From the NCBI RefSeq assembly GCF_036323735.1, contig NC_086025.1:106982188-107046187 (forward strand): DNA of 64,000 nucleotides. The letters are read 5' to 3'. The DNA is from Rattus norvegicus. Taxonomy: Eukaryota > Chordata > Mammalia > Rodentia > Muridae. Below the pieces are notes generated by a model, which ran no database searches, was not told the origin of the DNA, and saw nothing but the letters and a program-made list of their open reading frames with translations. Positions 37,140 to 48,382 of this stretch are shown piece by piece (positions within the stretch are counted from its first letter, which is position 1; each line of letters opens with the position of its first letter). The translations under genes and the position numbers were made by a program.

Positions 37140-37240
37140 GAGTGCAGCAATGCATACCTGTCATCCTGGCCATGGAGAGGCCAGGGAAGAAGATTTCAAG
37201 TTCAAATTCCAAGTCAGCCTAGACCATATAGTAAAGAAGT
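37140..37240 (+). repeat. B1-like fragment
   Basis: GAGTGCAGCAATGCATACCT with a diverged body. Confidence 0.6.
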
Positions 37241-37279
37241 ACTTCAAAAAGCTCTCCTATAATAGTGAGACCATAGGTA

Positions 37280-37650
37280 TAGAGCTTCTGACATTCCTAG
37301 GAGACAGCTTCATAGCAAATTCCAAGTTCCCTAAACATGAGCTGAACAAGGATAGGATACCACCAGTAGATATGCTAGTGTGGATGGGCAAAAGCTCACC
37401 AGGTCTCAGCCCTATGCAAAGTTCTATAGGCAACCAAGGAATGCTGAGAGTAGGAGAAATCCCCAGGAAGGGGCACATTGATTGACTATTTAATACCAAC
37501 TGGCCATTCCTGAAAACATACATACAAGTAACATTATACAGACTGAGCACGTTATATTTATGTATTTAGGTATACAAACACATAAATGCACATACGTATA
37601 TAACATCAATTAAAGAAAAAAAAATGAGGCAAAGAGAGAGAAAAAGAATA
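37280..37650 (+). mobile_element. L1 3'-end remnant in Ptk2 last intron
   Basis: Rodent L1 3'-UTR-like sequence ending in the block AACATTATACAGACTGAGCA followed by an A-rich tail near 37612-37625. Antisense to Ptk2. No coding capacity. Confidence 0.65.
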
Positions 37651-37860
37651 AAGCTTTCCACACTCCAGAAGTCAAGGCCATATAACAGGAGCAGCCAGAC
37701 AACTTTCAGATGATGAGAGGTTACACAGAAATGAGTTGGCAGCACCATTCAAAGCAAACGACCCAAGCTGCCCCTACACTACAGGCAACAAGCCCTGAGC
37801 ACATCCAGCGGGGTAGGGGCTTACAGCAATCAGAGGCTCAGAGCTCACTGCTGTAGGGTA

Positions 37861-38165
37861 GTGTCTTAGTTAGGACTTTACTGCTGTGAACAGACATCAT
37901 GACCAAGCCAACTCCTATAAGGACAACAATTCATTGGGGTTGGCTTACAGGCTCAGAGGTTCAGTCCAGTATCATCATGACAGGAACTTGGCAGCATCTA
38001 GGCAGACATGATAAAGGAGGAACCAAGAGTCCTACATCTTCATCTGAAGGCTGCTAGCAGAATACTGGCTTTCAGACAGCTAGGATGAAGGTCTTAAGCC
38101 CACACTCTACTCCAACAGGGCCACACCTTCTAATAGTGCCCACTTCCTGGGCCGAGCATATACAT
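37861..38165 (+). repeat. Old rodent interspersed repeat
   Basis: Begins GTGTCTTAGTTAGGACTTTA and contains GAGGTTCAGTCCAGTATCAT; a widely dispersed rodent sequence, family not assigned. Confidence 0.55.
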
Positions 38166-38394
38166 ACCACAACAGGGGGGTACACAGAAGACCATCTCTG
38201 TTATCAGGAAAGATCCACAGGTATTCATTGTTAAGGGGGCACAGGTGAGAATAGACAGCAGGGAGTGTAAATGCAGATGTGGGTGAGGTGGTGACTGGCA
38301 TGTGACACTTATACTTCAAACACAGGATGTCCGAAAAATTTTTCATTATTAATCCTGAAATTTTTTGTAAGTCTGAAATTCCTTTCAGAGTATA

Positions 38395-38580
38395 GAGCAA
38401 GTGCAGTTAACAGCACTGAGGACTCTTCCACATGTGCGTGCTCAGTCCCAGCAACCACACGGCAGCTCACAGCCATCTCTAACTCCTGTTCTAGGGAATC
38501 CAACACTCTTCTGGCCTCCCAGAGTGCTGCACACATGCAGGCAAAACACCATACAATGTAAAACTAAATTTAATTAAAGA
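38395..38580 (+). repeat. B3-like SINE
   Basis: CCCAGCAACCACACGGCAGC and TTCTGGCCTCC features; diverged. Confidence 0.75.
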
Positions 38581-38697
38581 AAAACCCAATCAAATGAAAA
38601 TTCCAGGCAGGACAGGTTGAAGAATAGTGAATGCTATCATAGAAAAAGGAAATGGAAAGGTGGAGGAGGGTTGAGGTTCCTTTTATATAGAAATCAT

Positions 38698-38911
38698 ACA
38701 AATAAGACAAAAGGGCTGGAGAGAGCGCTCAGTGGTTAAGAGCACTGACTGCTCTTCCAGAGCTCCTGAGTTCAATTCCCAGCAACCACATGGTGGCTCA
38801 CAACCATCTGTAATGGGATCCTCTTCTGGTGTGTCTGAAGACAGCTACAGATAACAAATAAATAAATCTTAAAAAACAAAACAAAACAAAAACTCACAAA
38901 TAAGACAAAAA
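38698..38911 (+). repeat. B2 SINE with 15-bp target-site duplication
   Basis: B2 (38713-38896) flanked on both sides by ACAAATAAGACAAAA. Confidence 0.95.
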
Positions 38912-39438
38912 CCACTAAAAAGGTGGCCAATGACAGGCACGGTAGCAGCTGCTTGTAATCCAGCAGTCTGGCCAGTGGAGCAGGAATATCAGGAATAAGT
39001 GTACTTAGTCTGGGCTACACATGACTGTTACCAGGGGATAGTATCTTGGGTAAATTTTGGGTCCTTAGAGCAACTGGAGACACTCTGCTTCAAGAGGACT
39101 TTCATATCTCCTTTCCAGGGAGTACTACCACCACCTGGAAATGCCAAGACTTATGAGGTAAGAAGATGTGAGGCCTGCTGGGAGGAAGGTGGTAACTCAA
39201 AGAGTTCCTTCTAAAGGGTGTGTGTTGTCCCAAAACTTGCCCTCTCCCTCTCCTTCCAGACTACTGTATGTTGTTCCATCTGTCATCCTGCCTCTCTATA
39301 GTACAGAAGCAATGGAGCCAGGAGCTCATAGGCTGAAATCTTGCAAATGAAAGTTGTATTTCTCAGGTACTTTGTTGACTGGGCCAGCATTGCAACTGTC
39401 TTCTAGTATGTCCTCCTTCCCCTAGCACTATGACCTAC

Positions 39439-39519
39439 CTCTCGATGGGTGCTGGCTGGAAGGATGGGAATGGTCTCATCCACAGTGGCCAGTAAGGTCC
39501 GCAGGGCCAGGCCAACTTC
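39439..39519 (-). CDS. Ptk2: Ptk2 coding exon, FAK residues 956-982 (FAT helix 2)
   Basis: 81 nt, 27 codons, phase 0/0, from EVGLALRTLL to PASTHRE; acceptor TCTTAG, donor GTAGGT. It encodes FAT helix 2 (VGLALRTLLATVDETI) and the loop before helix 3. Ile at residue 974 replaces the Leu I recall in human (conservative). Skipping would be in frame but would destroy the four-helix bundle. Confidence 0.98.
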
Positions 39520-40843
39520 CTAAGACAAGAAGCAGAGCGGGATTAGGACACATGAAGACATCAGGCCAGTACTGATATTTTCTCTCAGGAAAGTACTATA
39601 CTGTTTGCTCTCTGCTAATTGTAAAGACATTTTCTTTTTCTTTCAGACACGGTATGACTCTACAGCCAAGGCTGGTCCTAAATTCATTATAATTTTCCTG
39701 CTTTAGCCTCCCAAATACTGAGATTACCGGTTTGAGCCACCATAAGAAATACATACAATTCTGTCTGTGCTTGTGTACTGGCCAGAGTTGGAGGTTACTA
39801 GGGTTGTGTTCCTGAAGATTCAGATCTGACTATCCTTTGCTTTCATGCCCAAGGACAGATGCTCACATCAGCAGATCCCATAAGCAATGTAAAATTAACC
39901 CTTTCATTTTGTCCCACTGAGCCTCCAGGCAGATTATGGTATCCTCACAGAGAAACTGACAAAGGGCACATCCTTCTCCTTGTGTATTCAATTTGGCTAA
40001 TGAGAGATTCTCCCTGCCGGGAAGCTGTGGACCTGATTTGGGAGCATATTATGAGTTTTACTCAATTCAAAAATATCCAAAAGTTGTAAAGAAATGGCTT
40101 GGGTGTGGCATCCTCCTGTAATCTCAACAATTCTGAGGATGAGGAAGAAGGGCTGCTTAAAGTTTAAGGCTAGCCTGGGTTATATGCAACATTGTTTAAG
40201 AGAGGAGAGAAGGAGGGAAAACAAGAGGTGGAGAGTGGGAAAAGTATGCCCCAGCATATAGTAAGCCAGGCATGAGCTCATAAGTATGGTGGCTCATACT
40301 TGTACTCCCGTAATCCCTGCACTTGAGAGAATAAGGACCTGTTGAGTTCATACCCAGCTAGACTAAGCTGTATAGTGAGATATTACCAAGAAATGAGTTT
40401 CCTGCCTCTTCTATCACATGTTAGGGCAGCAGGTGTATGTTATCATGCTATTTACAGGACACTAGGGATAGAGCCCAGAGCTTTGCCCATGCTAGGCCTA
40501 CTATCAGAGCTCCATTCCCAACCACCCTAGTCCCCCTCTTGTGTAGCACTCAGAGATCAGGCTAGCCTCAAACTCAGAGATCCGCCTGCCTCTGCTTTCC
40601 GAGTGCTAGGATTAAAGATGCATTCCACTAAACTTAAAAGCAACACTAATTAGAAGATTCTACTGCTTCAAGATATTCCCAGCCGAGTGCTTGCTGATAG
40701 GAGCAAGTGAGAGCTATGGCAATTCCTTAGGATGCTTCTCAGTTACACTGTCAGCATCTAGTGCCTTTATATTCAAAGTACCAGCTCTGGCTTCCCTGGG
40801 ACAGAGGCCATCCCCACCATACAGAGTGACCACCACGTTTTAC
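39520..40843 (-). other. Ptk2: Ptk2 intron (about 1.3 kb)
   Basis: Donor GTAAAA, acceptor TCTTAG. Contains degenerate B1-like segments on both strands (39640-39740, 40098-40200, 40283-40385, 40540-40640) and no further exon. Confidence 0.88.
39640..40640. repeat. Cluster of diverged B1-like fragments
   Basis: Copies near 39640-39740 (-), 40098-40200 (+), 40283-40385 (+) and 40425-40640 (-), all within one Ptk2 intron; each is below easy subfamily assignment. Confidence 0.65.
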
Positions 40844-40999
40844 CTTCACCATAGGGACGTACTCTTCTGGAGGAGCTGGTTGGATTTTGCTGGACATCTC
40901 AATGACAGCCTTCACTAGGCCCGTCACATTTTCATATACCTTGTCATTGGATCGGTCAAGGTTGGCAGTGGGAGGGGGGCTGATTTCCTGGGGCTGAAG
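40844..40999 (-). CDS. Ptk2: Ptk2 coding exon, FAK residues 904-955 (start of FAT domain)
   Basis: 156 nt, 52 codons, phase 0/0, from LQPQEISPPP to EYVPMVK; acceptor TATCAG, donor GTAAAA. It contains S910 (QEISPP, an ERK site), and Y925 in the YENV motif, which on phosphorylation by Src binds GRB2 SH2. It encodes helix 1 of the four-helix FAT bundle (about VYENVTGLVKAVIEMSSKI), including I936 of the helix 1/4 paxillin-binding face. FAT targets FAK to focal adhesions through paxillin LD motifs and talin. Confidence 0.98.
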
Positions 41000-41746
41000 C
41001 TGATAAAACAGAAGCTGGTTAATTCCTGCTCTCCAGGACAGAGTGAGGTATCACCACAATTAAGTTAGAGGATCTTTAAAAGAGATCAAAGCAGATCAAA
41101 AGGTAATAAAATTTTTTTGTGTTCAGGACATATTCAGTTTGAGGATGACAATAAGGCAAGTCATCCAAGGGAACACATGAGGCAGTGATGTTGTCTAACT
41201 TTGAGCTCAGTTAAAGTATTGAGAAGGAATGATATGTACTAAAGTCTCGAGATTCAAAGAAGCAATTAAACATCCCAGACTCCCAAGTCACTCTCAAGGG
41301 AAACAAGCCACAGAATGTATAACCAAGAATCCCTCTGATTTTAGGGAAAACTACCAACACACCACCGAGTGTTCAGACACTTAGCATCAGTGCTAAACTC
41401 TCTGCTGCTTGCAAGTCCTGCTCAGTTTTGCTGTCTTCACATATCAACAGCAAAGTGCTCTCTTCATGATGATAAAGGCAGACTCACAAGTGCCTGTTTT
41501 GGGCAGACTTCATTTGCTTGCATAAAGCTACTCATATTCAAATGGCAGAGAAATGACCTCCTGCCAGTTCTATGCTGACAGTTGGGCTGGCAGGGAATGA
41601 GGATGAGCTATGAAGCTTCAGATGTAAACATGTACCTAGGACCTGTGCACAGGGAAGCCACAGATACTACCTATTGCATCCTGAGTGCTGAGGGCAGAAT
41701 GATACAGGGTTCCTAGGAAAGGCTGAGTTCTGTTTCAAAATTCATG

Positions 41747-41812
<66 letters not shown>

Positions 41813-42106
41813 ACAAAGATTAAACTGTATAACAGCTATCAAATTATAGGTCTGTCATGGTCCTCAGGCTACACCAGGTTTCTGGATGCCTTGGTCAGGT
41901 ATACTAGGACAGATAGCTATGTCTAATTTCACTGCAAAGTTGGTTATGTACCAGTCTCTGGAAACTACAAATACTCTTTTTGGCATCTGTCAGTCATGAG
42001 AGGTGCCTCCCACAGGGCTATCCACATGCTAGTTCATCAGAGTCACATGCAGAGAACGGGATGTGATAAAGCAAGCCAGACAGACACACAGATATGATGT
42101 GCTTAC
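41000..42106 (-). other. Ptk2: Ptk2 intron downstream of the microexon (about 1.1 kb)
   Basis: Donor GTAAGC, acceptor TATCAG. It contains a (GT)n microsatellite at 41748-41811 (CA on the transcribed strand) but no clear SINE. The rest looks unique, which may reflect retained splicing signals around the microexon. Confidence 0.85.
41748..41811. repeat. (GT)n microsatellite
   Basis: About 64 bp of pure GT; CA repeat on the Ptk2 transcript, 296 nt downstream of the PWR microexon. Confidence 0.96.
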
Positions 42107-42115
42107 CCTCCACGG
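42107..42115 (-). CDS. Ptk2: Ptk2 9-nt microexon (PWR, 'box 28' of FAK+)
   Basis: CCG TGG AGG on the minus strand encodes Pro-Trp-Arg, flanked by acceptor ...CAATAG and donor GTAAGC. It sits in the intron between the exons ending at residue 903 (K) and starting at 904 (L). A three-residue PWR insertion at exactly this place is the published brain splice variant of rat FAK (FAK+, box 28), associated with altered regulation of autophosphorylation together with other inserts. Both junctions are phase 0, so inclusion adds three residues without shifting frame. The extreme shortness means inclusion probably depends on flanking enhancers, likely neuronal microexon factors (inference). Confidence 0.92.
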
Positions 42116-42669
42116 CTATTGTCGAACAGAGGTGAGGAAAAGTTAAAGTAATTTATCAGAGAAAGGGAAAAAAGAAAAACAATGTTAATAAGGCAGCAGA
42201 AAACTCCAATATAACACATGAGCAGAACACCTGGACACTAGCTACAAGCCTGCTGTGTACTCTCTGCTCACTGGCTGTCAGAAGTGCCTGTGCCTGCTAT
42301 TGGCTCTTTGCACAGCACATTACCAGAGCTCTGCCATGCAACATTCATTCCCATGAGATAAATGAGGACAGCATGCAAAGCCTGTGAGTGGCAATGGGCA
42401 GTCGTGCAAGAGTCTAGCGAGCAAGGCTCTGTGTGAGCAAGGCGAAGGGCATGTGCAATCAGTAATCTTCCACCTGACTTCCAGGAAATGAGGGAGAAAC
42501 CACACTACCCATCACTGCGCATAGTTTCTCAGCCTTTGAGTCCTTGAATCTTAGGCAGCGTTTAGCCACACTGTCTAAGATGGACTTATAGCCAGGGGCT
42601 ATGTCTAAAGACCTCAGAAGCTTATTTTTAACTCTCTTTCTCACACATTTTTGTTGTTATTTTGTATGT

Positions 42670-42785
42670 ATACATTTAAAAATCTTTTAAGACAGGATTC
42701 ATTATGTAGCCCAGGATAGTCTCAAAACTCTTGATCCATCTGTCTCAACATCTCAAAACACTTGGGATTATTGGTGTAAATCAGG
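42670..42785 (-). repeat. B1-like SINE (old)
   Basis: ATTCATTATGTAGCCCAGGA and CTTGGGATTATTGGTGT are degenerate B1 features. Confidence 0.65.
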
Positions 42786-43698
42786 CTAGCATTTTTGTTC
42801 TGTAAATTGGGTGGCTTTGGTGTTTTATCTCCTTAGTTCAACCCCTAGCTATCTTATTATGAATAGACTGGCATGGGAAATGAAACAGCCTGCTTCCTAC
42901 AGACCTGTCTAAAAGCCATCATGCCACCATAAGCCCCAGAAATCCTTGAGTTTAGAGGTGCAAACACCCAGAGATTTCCTGGGCACTGACGATCACAATC
43001 TGTCTCTTCACAGCATGTGTTTAAGCTGTACCAGCACAGAAAGATGGGTGGGCTTCTTGGAGGGGATATCTAAAAAGCATTTATCAAGATATGAAGTAAC
43101 TCTGTTTAGTTCAAGTAGGCCAATGGAAACTTAGTTTAAGCTGCTAAAAGCCTTTCTTCCTTTGCATGCTACCCTTGGGTCAGCCAGTCATAGGAAAGCA
43201 ATGCCATGATGCCTCTAGAACCCTGCATAGTGGTATACCATAAATCAGAGCTTGGTGGGGGAACATCTATTATAGATATTTTACTGTCCAGAGTTTTGAT
43301 TACTTAGAAACTCCTGGGCTGTCAGGTCGTCCCCCCACCCCCAAGACAGCCAATTCCTACTCTACTTAAAACCCAGAGGAGGAAAAATAAGACATGTGAG
43401 CTCAGTGCATGCCTAGCATGAGCACTAGGAAACAACAGAACTATGCAAAGTAAAGCCCACAAAGAACACTGGAGACTATTTCTAGTTAAATGTTATTTGA
43501 GTGAATGACACATACTCAAGGCAAACATTTTCACATCAAAATATTGTTAAAAAATTAAAAACCCAATATTGTTCTTTTAGGATGGATTTAACTACCTGTA
43601 CTAACCAGATAATGAAAAAGATATATACAACAACTTTACCTAGATGAAGTAAATCTATTTTACTCACAAGATTTCTCCTCATGCAGTATCATATTTAA

Positions 43699-43885
43699 GG
43701 GCTGGAGAGATGGCTCAGTGGTTAAGAGCACTGACTGCTCTTCCAGAGGTCCTGAGTTCAAATGTCAGTAATCACATGGTGGTCACAACCCTCTGTAATG
43801 AGATCTGATGCCCTCTTCTAGAAGTGTGTGTGAAGACCGTTACAGTATACTTATATATAATAAATAAATCTTTTTTTAAAAAAAA
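43699..43885 (+). repeat. B2 SINE
   Basis: GGGCTGGAGAGATGGCTCAG head, AATAAATC tail. Confidence 0.95.
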
Positions 43886-44581
43886 GTATCCTCAGATACA
43901 TGTTCATGATGTAAAGTGTCAGGATTTCAGATCAACTGTTCATTATAACACGAGAGGTCTGCTCTTGTGGCTTTTGAGGACAGTTCACTGCTCTAACTTT
44001 TCTTTTCTCTTTTCAAATTTAAAGACACAGTATTAGGAAGAGCTGTGTCTTTGCTGCTTTCTTCTCCAAGAATAACCAGTGTTGCTGACAGAGTTACTGA
44101 GAAGCTACCTGGTTTGACGGAACTGACAATGGCTAGTAGGTGTTTTAGGTCCAATCCCCTTGGCAGGGTACCCTAGTCTAACTGTTTTTACTCAACATAA
44201 CTTATTGTATGCTAATTTGTGCCACAGTGAATCCCTGCTGCTCGTGCTACCTTATGAATGCACACGGCAATGATGCCCCCAGAGCCACAGACCAACCTGC
44301 ACTGAATATGGGCAAACTGTGTGCTCTGAGATAACATCACACCACTCTTATCACTCTAGGAGAGGCCACTTTCAGTGTGCAGTTCAGGGTCCTTGGACAA
44401 TGGCATGCTGCTTCAACCACTGGCTCTAAGTAATCATGAATAAACAGCTCCACTTCCGTGAACCACAGTTACCTAGTATAAAAAATGTGACCACTACCAA
44501 CCTTGTGAGGCTGATGGCAAGGATAGAAATATGGAAGCCTGTCACTACAAGCAGCAGAGGGAGCACTAAATAAATATCCAT

Positions 44582-44706
44582 ATGCATCAGATTTAGTCTT
44601 TTTTTTTTTTTTTTCCCGGAGCTGGGGACCGAACCCAGGGCCTTGCGCTTGCTAGGCAAGTGCTCTACCACTGAACTAAATCTCCAACCCCGATGCATCA
44701 GATTTA
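44582..44706 (-). repeat. ID element with 14-bp target-site duplication
   Basis: Reverse-complement ID (44596-44691) flanked by ATGCATCAGATTTA on both sides. Sense relative to Ptk2 transcription. Confidence 0.96.
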
Positions 44707-44739
44707 AGATGTCATCCATTCACTTTGCACTTTTTTTTT

Positions 44740-45270
44740 TTTTTTAAAAGACAGAGTCATGTTACAGAGCCCAGGCTGGCCTTGAATTCAATCTTTCTGT
44801 TTCTTCCTGAGTGCTACAATGATTCATCATTTTATATGTCTGCATGACTGCACTCACATGCATAGAAGCCAGAGGTCAATCGCAGCTATGGCTCCTCAGG
44901 TGCTACCCATCTTGTTTTGAGACAGTTGGATCCTTTATAGCTCTGGCTGGCCTGGAACTCACTTTATAGTCTAGGCTGTAATCAGAGATCTGCTGCCTCT
45001 GACTGCAGAGTACTGGAATTAAAGGTGTGTGCTACCGTGTCCATCTATCTTGTGTTTTTTAGAAAGTGTCTTTTATTGGGACTTAAGGTTTACTGATTGT
45101 GCTGGTGTAGATGGCCAGTGAGGCCCAAGGATCTGTTTCTGCTTCCCCACTGCTGAAATTTTGGGCATGTGCTACCACACCTAATTTTTTGACATGAGTT
45201 CTAGAGACTAAACTCGGGTCCTTATGGTTATATGGCAAGCACCTTACTAAATGACGTACCCCTCAGCCCC
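44740..45270 (-). repeat. Cluster of old B1/B4-like fragments
   Basis: Diverged minus-strand copies at about 44740-44800, 44910-45040 and 45060-45270. Confidence 0.65.
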
Positions 45271-46009
45271 TCACTAAAAAAGCAAAGCAAACAAAGAAAA
45301 AATCCCCAGAACAAAAGAACTATCAAACTGAAAAAAAAAAACAAAAAACAAAAAAACAAAAACCCCAAAACAAAAACGTGTTTAACAGACTGAAAAACAG
45401 GACACAAGGAGAGGTAGCCTGTCATTCTGAGTAGGAAATGAAGAGGTCCAAGCTTTAAGTACTGGACAGGAGTGGGAGTGGCAGGGGAGGTGGATACTTC
45501 CTTTCTGTCCTCGGGAAAAGCTATCCAAGAGAGCTAGACAGTGACACAACCCTATGGAGGAAGACTGAGAAATCCCTCCAAGAGGCAGCTTGTTGGAGCG
45601 TGTGAGTTAAATGCTGCACGTAGTTTGAGGAAGGCTCCAGCAGACCTTGTATAAGCACAGCTGTGAGCTAAGGACAACAGCCATATCTATAAGTGTGTGC
45701 ATTTAACAGTGAGCCTCCATGTACCCCGGCATCCTGGCTTCATGTTTAAAACAAGAAGCAGCTCACTGATTCCTATCTGGCTAGGGGATATTGGCATAAA
45801 GTCCCTGAAGTCTAACGTACTTAGACAGTCCATTCAGGAAAGAGTACAATCAATACTTTTCTGAATCTTAAGAGGTTCAGAACAAAGGATGTTAAATCCT
45901 GGGTTTTCCTACAGTCTTCATGTTACATCTCTAACCACAACAACGTGAGCTGAGGACTCAGTGACGCCACCAACCAGGAACAGACTATCGCACAGGTACA
46001 GATACCCAC

Positions 46010-46116
46010 CTTGACACCCTCATTGTAGCTTTCTGCAGGGCTGCTGATGCTGGACAAGTTGCTTAGGTGGCCAGGTGCTCCAGGGCGAGGTGGTTTCTTT
46101 GGTGGAGCTGCAGGAT
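46010..46116 (-). CDS. Ptk2: Ptk2 coding exon, FAK residues 868-903
   Basis: 107 nt: two bases completing Asp868 and 35 codons, from PAAPPKKPPRPG to YNEGVK; acceptor TTTCCAG, donor GTGGGT. The PPKKPPRPGAP stretch is the second proline-rich region (about residues 869-882), which binds SH3 domains of GRAF/ASAP1/p130Cas-type partners in the literature. A Ser-rich segment (NLSSISSPAES) follows. The exon ends at residue 903, immediately before the site where the three-residue neuronal insert is spliced in. Confidence 0.97.
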
Positions 46117-46372
46117 CTGGAAAATCAAAATGTTTCCATTACACATTAGTAAGCACACCGAGCCCCATCACTACTAACATTGGTGCAGCACACGGGAGGT
46201 TCTAGAAAGGAGCTCTGTAAGTTCAGCTTTCTGGTACTCTAGGTACAGATCTAATGTGGTGAACACCACACTTATGTGCAGGGAAAACTGTAAACATAAC
46301 AGGGCATTCCATTTAAATCCTACCCCTGCCAAATCATAGGTACTTCCTCACACAATGTATTTCCTCACTTAC

Positions 46373-46412
46373 CTGGTTTTCCCACAGGCTGATAGATGTG
46401 TTGGTTTCCAGT
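46373..46412 (-). CDS. Ptk2: Ptk2 coding exon, FAK residues 855-867 plus 1 nt
   Basis: 40 nt: 13 codons (TGNQHIYQPVGKP) and the first base of Asp868; acceptor CCCACAG, consensus donor GTAAGT. It carries Y861, a major Src-family phosphorylation site in FAK. The length is not a multiple of three and the following exon is 107 nt, so the two must be kept or skipped together to preserve the frame. The intron between them is only 256 bp. Confidence 0.97.
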
Positions 46413-46566
46413 CTGTGGGAGAAGAGAATTTCAGTCTACTGCTCTGTGCCAGATTTAACAGTTCACCTCTCCTTTCCCTATTCTTTTTTATCTTGAGTTC
46501 TCCAGATGCCTGACAGCTTTAGTTGGGTGTGATTAGGAAAGTAGTCAATGTATTTGAGTGTGCTGC

Positions 46567-46955
46567 TAGTCTATGTCAAGTTGACACACAAACTAGTCAT
46601 CTGAAAGGAGGGAACCTCACTTGAGGAAATGCTTCCATAAGACCCAACTGTAAGCAAGTTTCTTAATTAGATTGATGGGGAAGAGCCCAGTCTACTCCTT
46701 GGGTTGGTGATCCTGAATTCTTTAAGAAAGTAGGCTGAACAAGCCAAAGGAAGGAAACCTGTAAGCAGCACCCCTCGATGGCTCTGCATTAACTCCTGCT
46801 TCCAGGTTCCTGTTCTGTTTGAGTTTTTGTCCTGACTTCCTTCGATGATAAACAGCAATATGGAAGTGTAAGCCAAATGTACAATTTCCTTCCCAACTTG
46901 CTTTTTGGTCATGTTGTTTTGTCACTGCAAATATAAACCCTAATTAAGACATTAA
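46567..46955 (-). repeat. Old rodent interspersed repeat
   Basis: Starts GTCAAGTTGACACACAAACT and ends AAACCCTAATTAAGACA; appears to be the opposite-strand counterpart of the copy at 57025-57520. Family not assigned; strand given relative to that copy. Confidence 0.6.
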
Positions 46956-47104
46956 GATACCCTGGGATTGAACACAGTGGTCTCAAGTTCTCATACTTCA
47001 CAGGGTGCGCTCATCCTGCTGGCTTCTTGGGACCCACCTCTCCTCTAGCTTATCACTGAGATCACAGTAAGGATACATTCAGAGCAATTAAAATAGGAGA
47101 ACAG

Positions 47105-47295
47105 GGGGCTAGAGAGATGGCTCAGCAGTTGAGAGCACCTGACTACTCTTCCAGAGGTCCTGAGTTCAATTCCCAGCAACCACATGGTGGCTCACAACCA
47201 TCTGTAAAGAGATCCGATGCCCCCTTCTGGTATATCTGAAGATAGCCACAGTATACTTATATATAATAAATGAATAAATCTTAAAAAAAAAAAAA
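47105..47295 (+). repeat. B2 SINE
   Basis: B2 flanked by AAATAGGAGAACA / AAATAGAAGAACA. Confidence 0.95.
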
Positions 47296-47419
47296 TAGAA
47301 GAACACCTGGTCATACTGGCTGATATGTCCCAGCGGCACTCAGAGACACTGTGTTGTGAGGAACCAGTATTATCTAGGCCACTGGACAGGCCAGTCAGGA
47401 AATCCAATTCACAGACAGT

Positions 47420-47750
47420 TCTGAATCTTTTTTGCTGGGATTTCTCTGTGTAGCACTGGCTGTCCTGAAACTTTCTCTGTAGACCAACCAGGCTTGCCTC
47501 AAACTCCACCTGCCTCTGCCTCTGCCTCCTGAGTGCTGGTTAAGTCAAGTGTCAGAACCCCCTGACGAAGTCATGGATGGATTAAAACACAGTTCTACCC
47601 TTCTTCAGATGTACTGCCTAAAAGTGGGTAAATGTATGTTTTTATCTGTGATAGCAGGGTCTCTCTATATAGCCTAGGCTGTTTTAAACTTGACCCTCTT
47701 AACTCTACCTTCCAAGACCTAGGATAATAGGTACATGTTACTGTAGCTGG
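47420..47750 (-). repeat. Two B1-like SINEs
   Basis: Minus-strand copies at 47420-47545 and 47640-47750. Confidence 0.75.
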
Positions 47751-47881
47751 CCTTTGCTTCACTCACCAGGCTCACCCCCTATCACTAGATAAAAGAGAAA
47801 GAAGGATAGTGGGGAGACAGAGAGACCCCTGAATCCAATTTACTTTTTTGTTTCTTCCTTGACCACGACTACTAATAAAGT

Positions 47882-47892
47882 GCACACACACA

Positions 47893-47940
<48 letters not shown>

Positions 47941-47945
47941 CACAC
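47882..47945. repeat. (CACG)n alternating microsatellite
   Basis: About 64 bp of perfect purine-pyrimidine alternation built mostly on CGCA units; CpG-rich and Z-DNA-prone. Confidence 0.95.
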
Positions 47946-48191
47946 CAGCAATGACCCACCAACCACCAACTTCTCCTCTTGAGGACTTAGCATTTACGTC
48001 CTCTGAAAAGTTCCCAGAATTCCAAATGTCACACAATCACTGAAATTATCTCCAGCTGGTAAAACCCTGCCTCTGCTAGAGCAGGAGGCAAATCATAGTC
48101 AGCTGCTGCAGATAGTCTGAAGCAGCCCCACATCCCTACATCTGTGATTAAAAACAAAAGGATATTCTTATAGTATTTCTTTCTTCTTCTT

Positions 48192-48382
48192 CTTTTTTTT
48201 TTTTAAGATTTATTTATTTATTATTTATATGAATACACTGTCACTGTCTACAGACGCACCAGAAGAGGGCATCGGATCTCATTACAGATGGTTGTGAGCC
48301 ACCATGTGGTTGCTGGGAATTGAACTCTCGATCTCTGGAAGAGCAGTCAGTGGTCTTAACCGCTGAGCCATCTCTCCAGCCC
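48192..48382 (-). repeat. B2 SINE
   Basis: Reverse-complement B2 inserted in a pyrimidine tract, flanked by TTCTTCTTC repeats. Confidence 0.93.

Larger units (their letters stand above)
34698..39438 (-). other. Ptk2: Ptk2 last intron (about 4.7 kb)
   Basis: Donor GTAGGT, acceptor TTTCCAG. It holds B1/B2 SINEs (34815, 35300, 35650, 36584, 37140, 38395, 38713), an AAAAG microsatellite (36515-36583), an L1 3'-end remnant (37280-37650) and another old repeat (37861-38165). 35.8-36.5 kb shows nothing recognisable. Confidence 0.88.
42116..46009 (-). other. Ptk2: Ptk2 intron upstream of the microexon (about 3.9 kb)
   Basis: Donor GTGGGT and acceptor GACAATAG. Just upstream of the microexon the minus strand has long pyrimidine runs (about 42125-42180), suitable for a polypyrimidine tract. 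The intron contains SINE pieces (42670-42785, 44740-45190), a B2 (43699-43885) and an ID (44596-44691). 42.8-43.69 and 45.3-46.0 kb show nothing recognisable. Confidence 0.85.

Noticed and set aside
47882..47945. CRISPR-like regular repetition
   Set aside because: Simple tandem microsatellite without spacers; the organism is a mammal.
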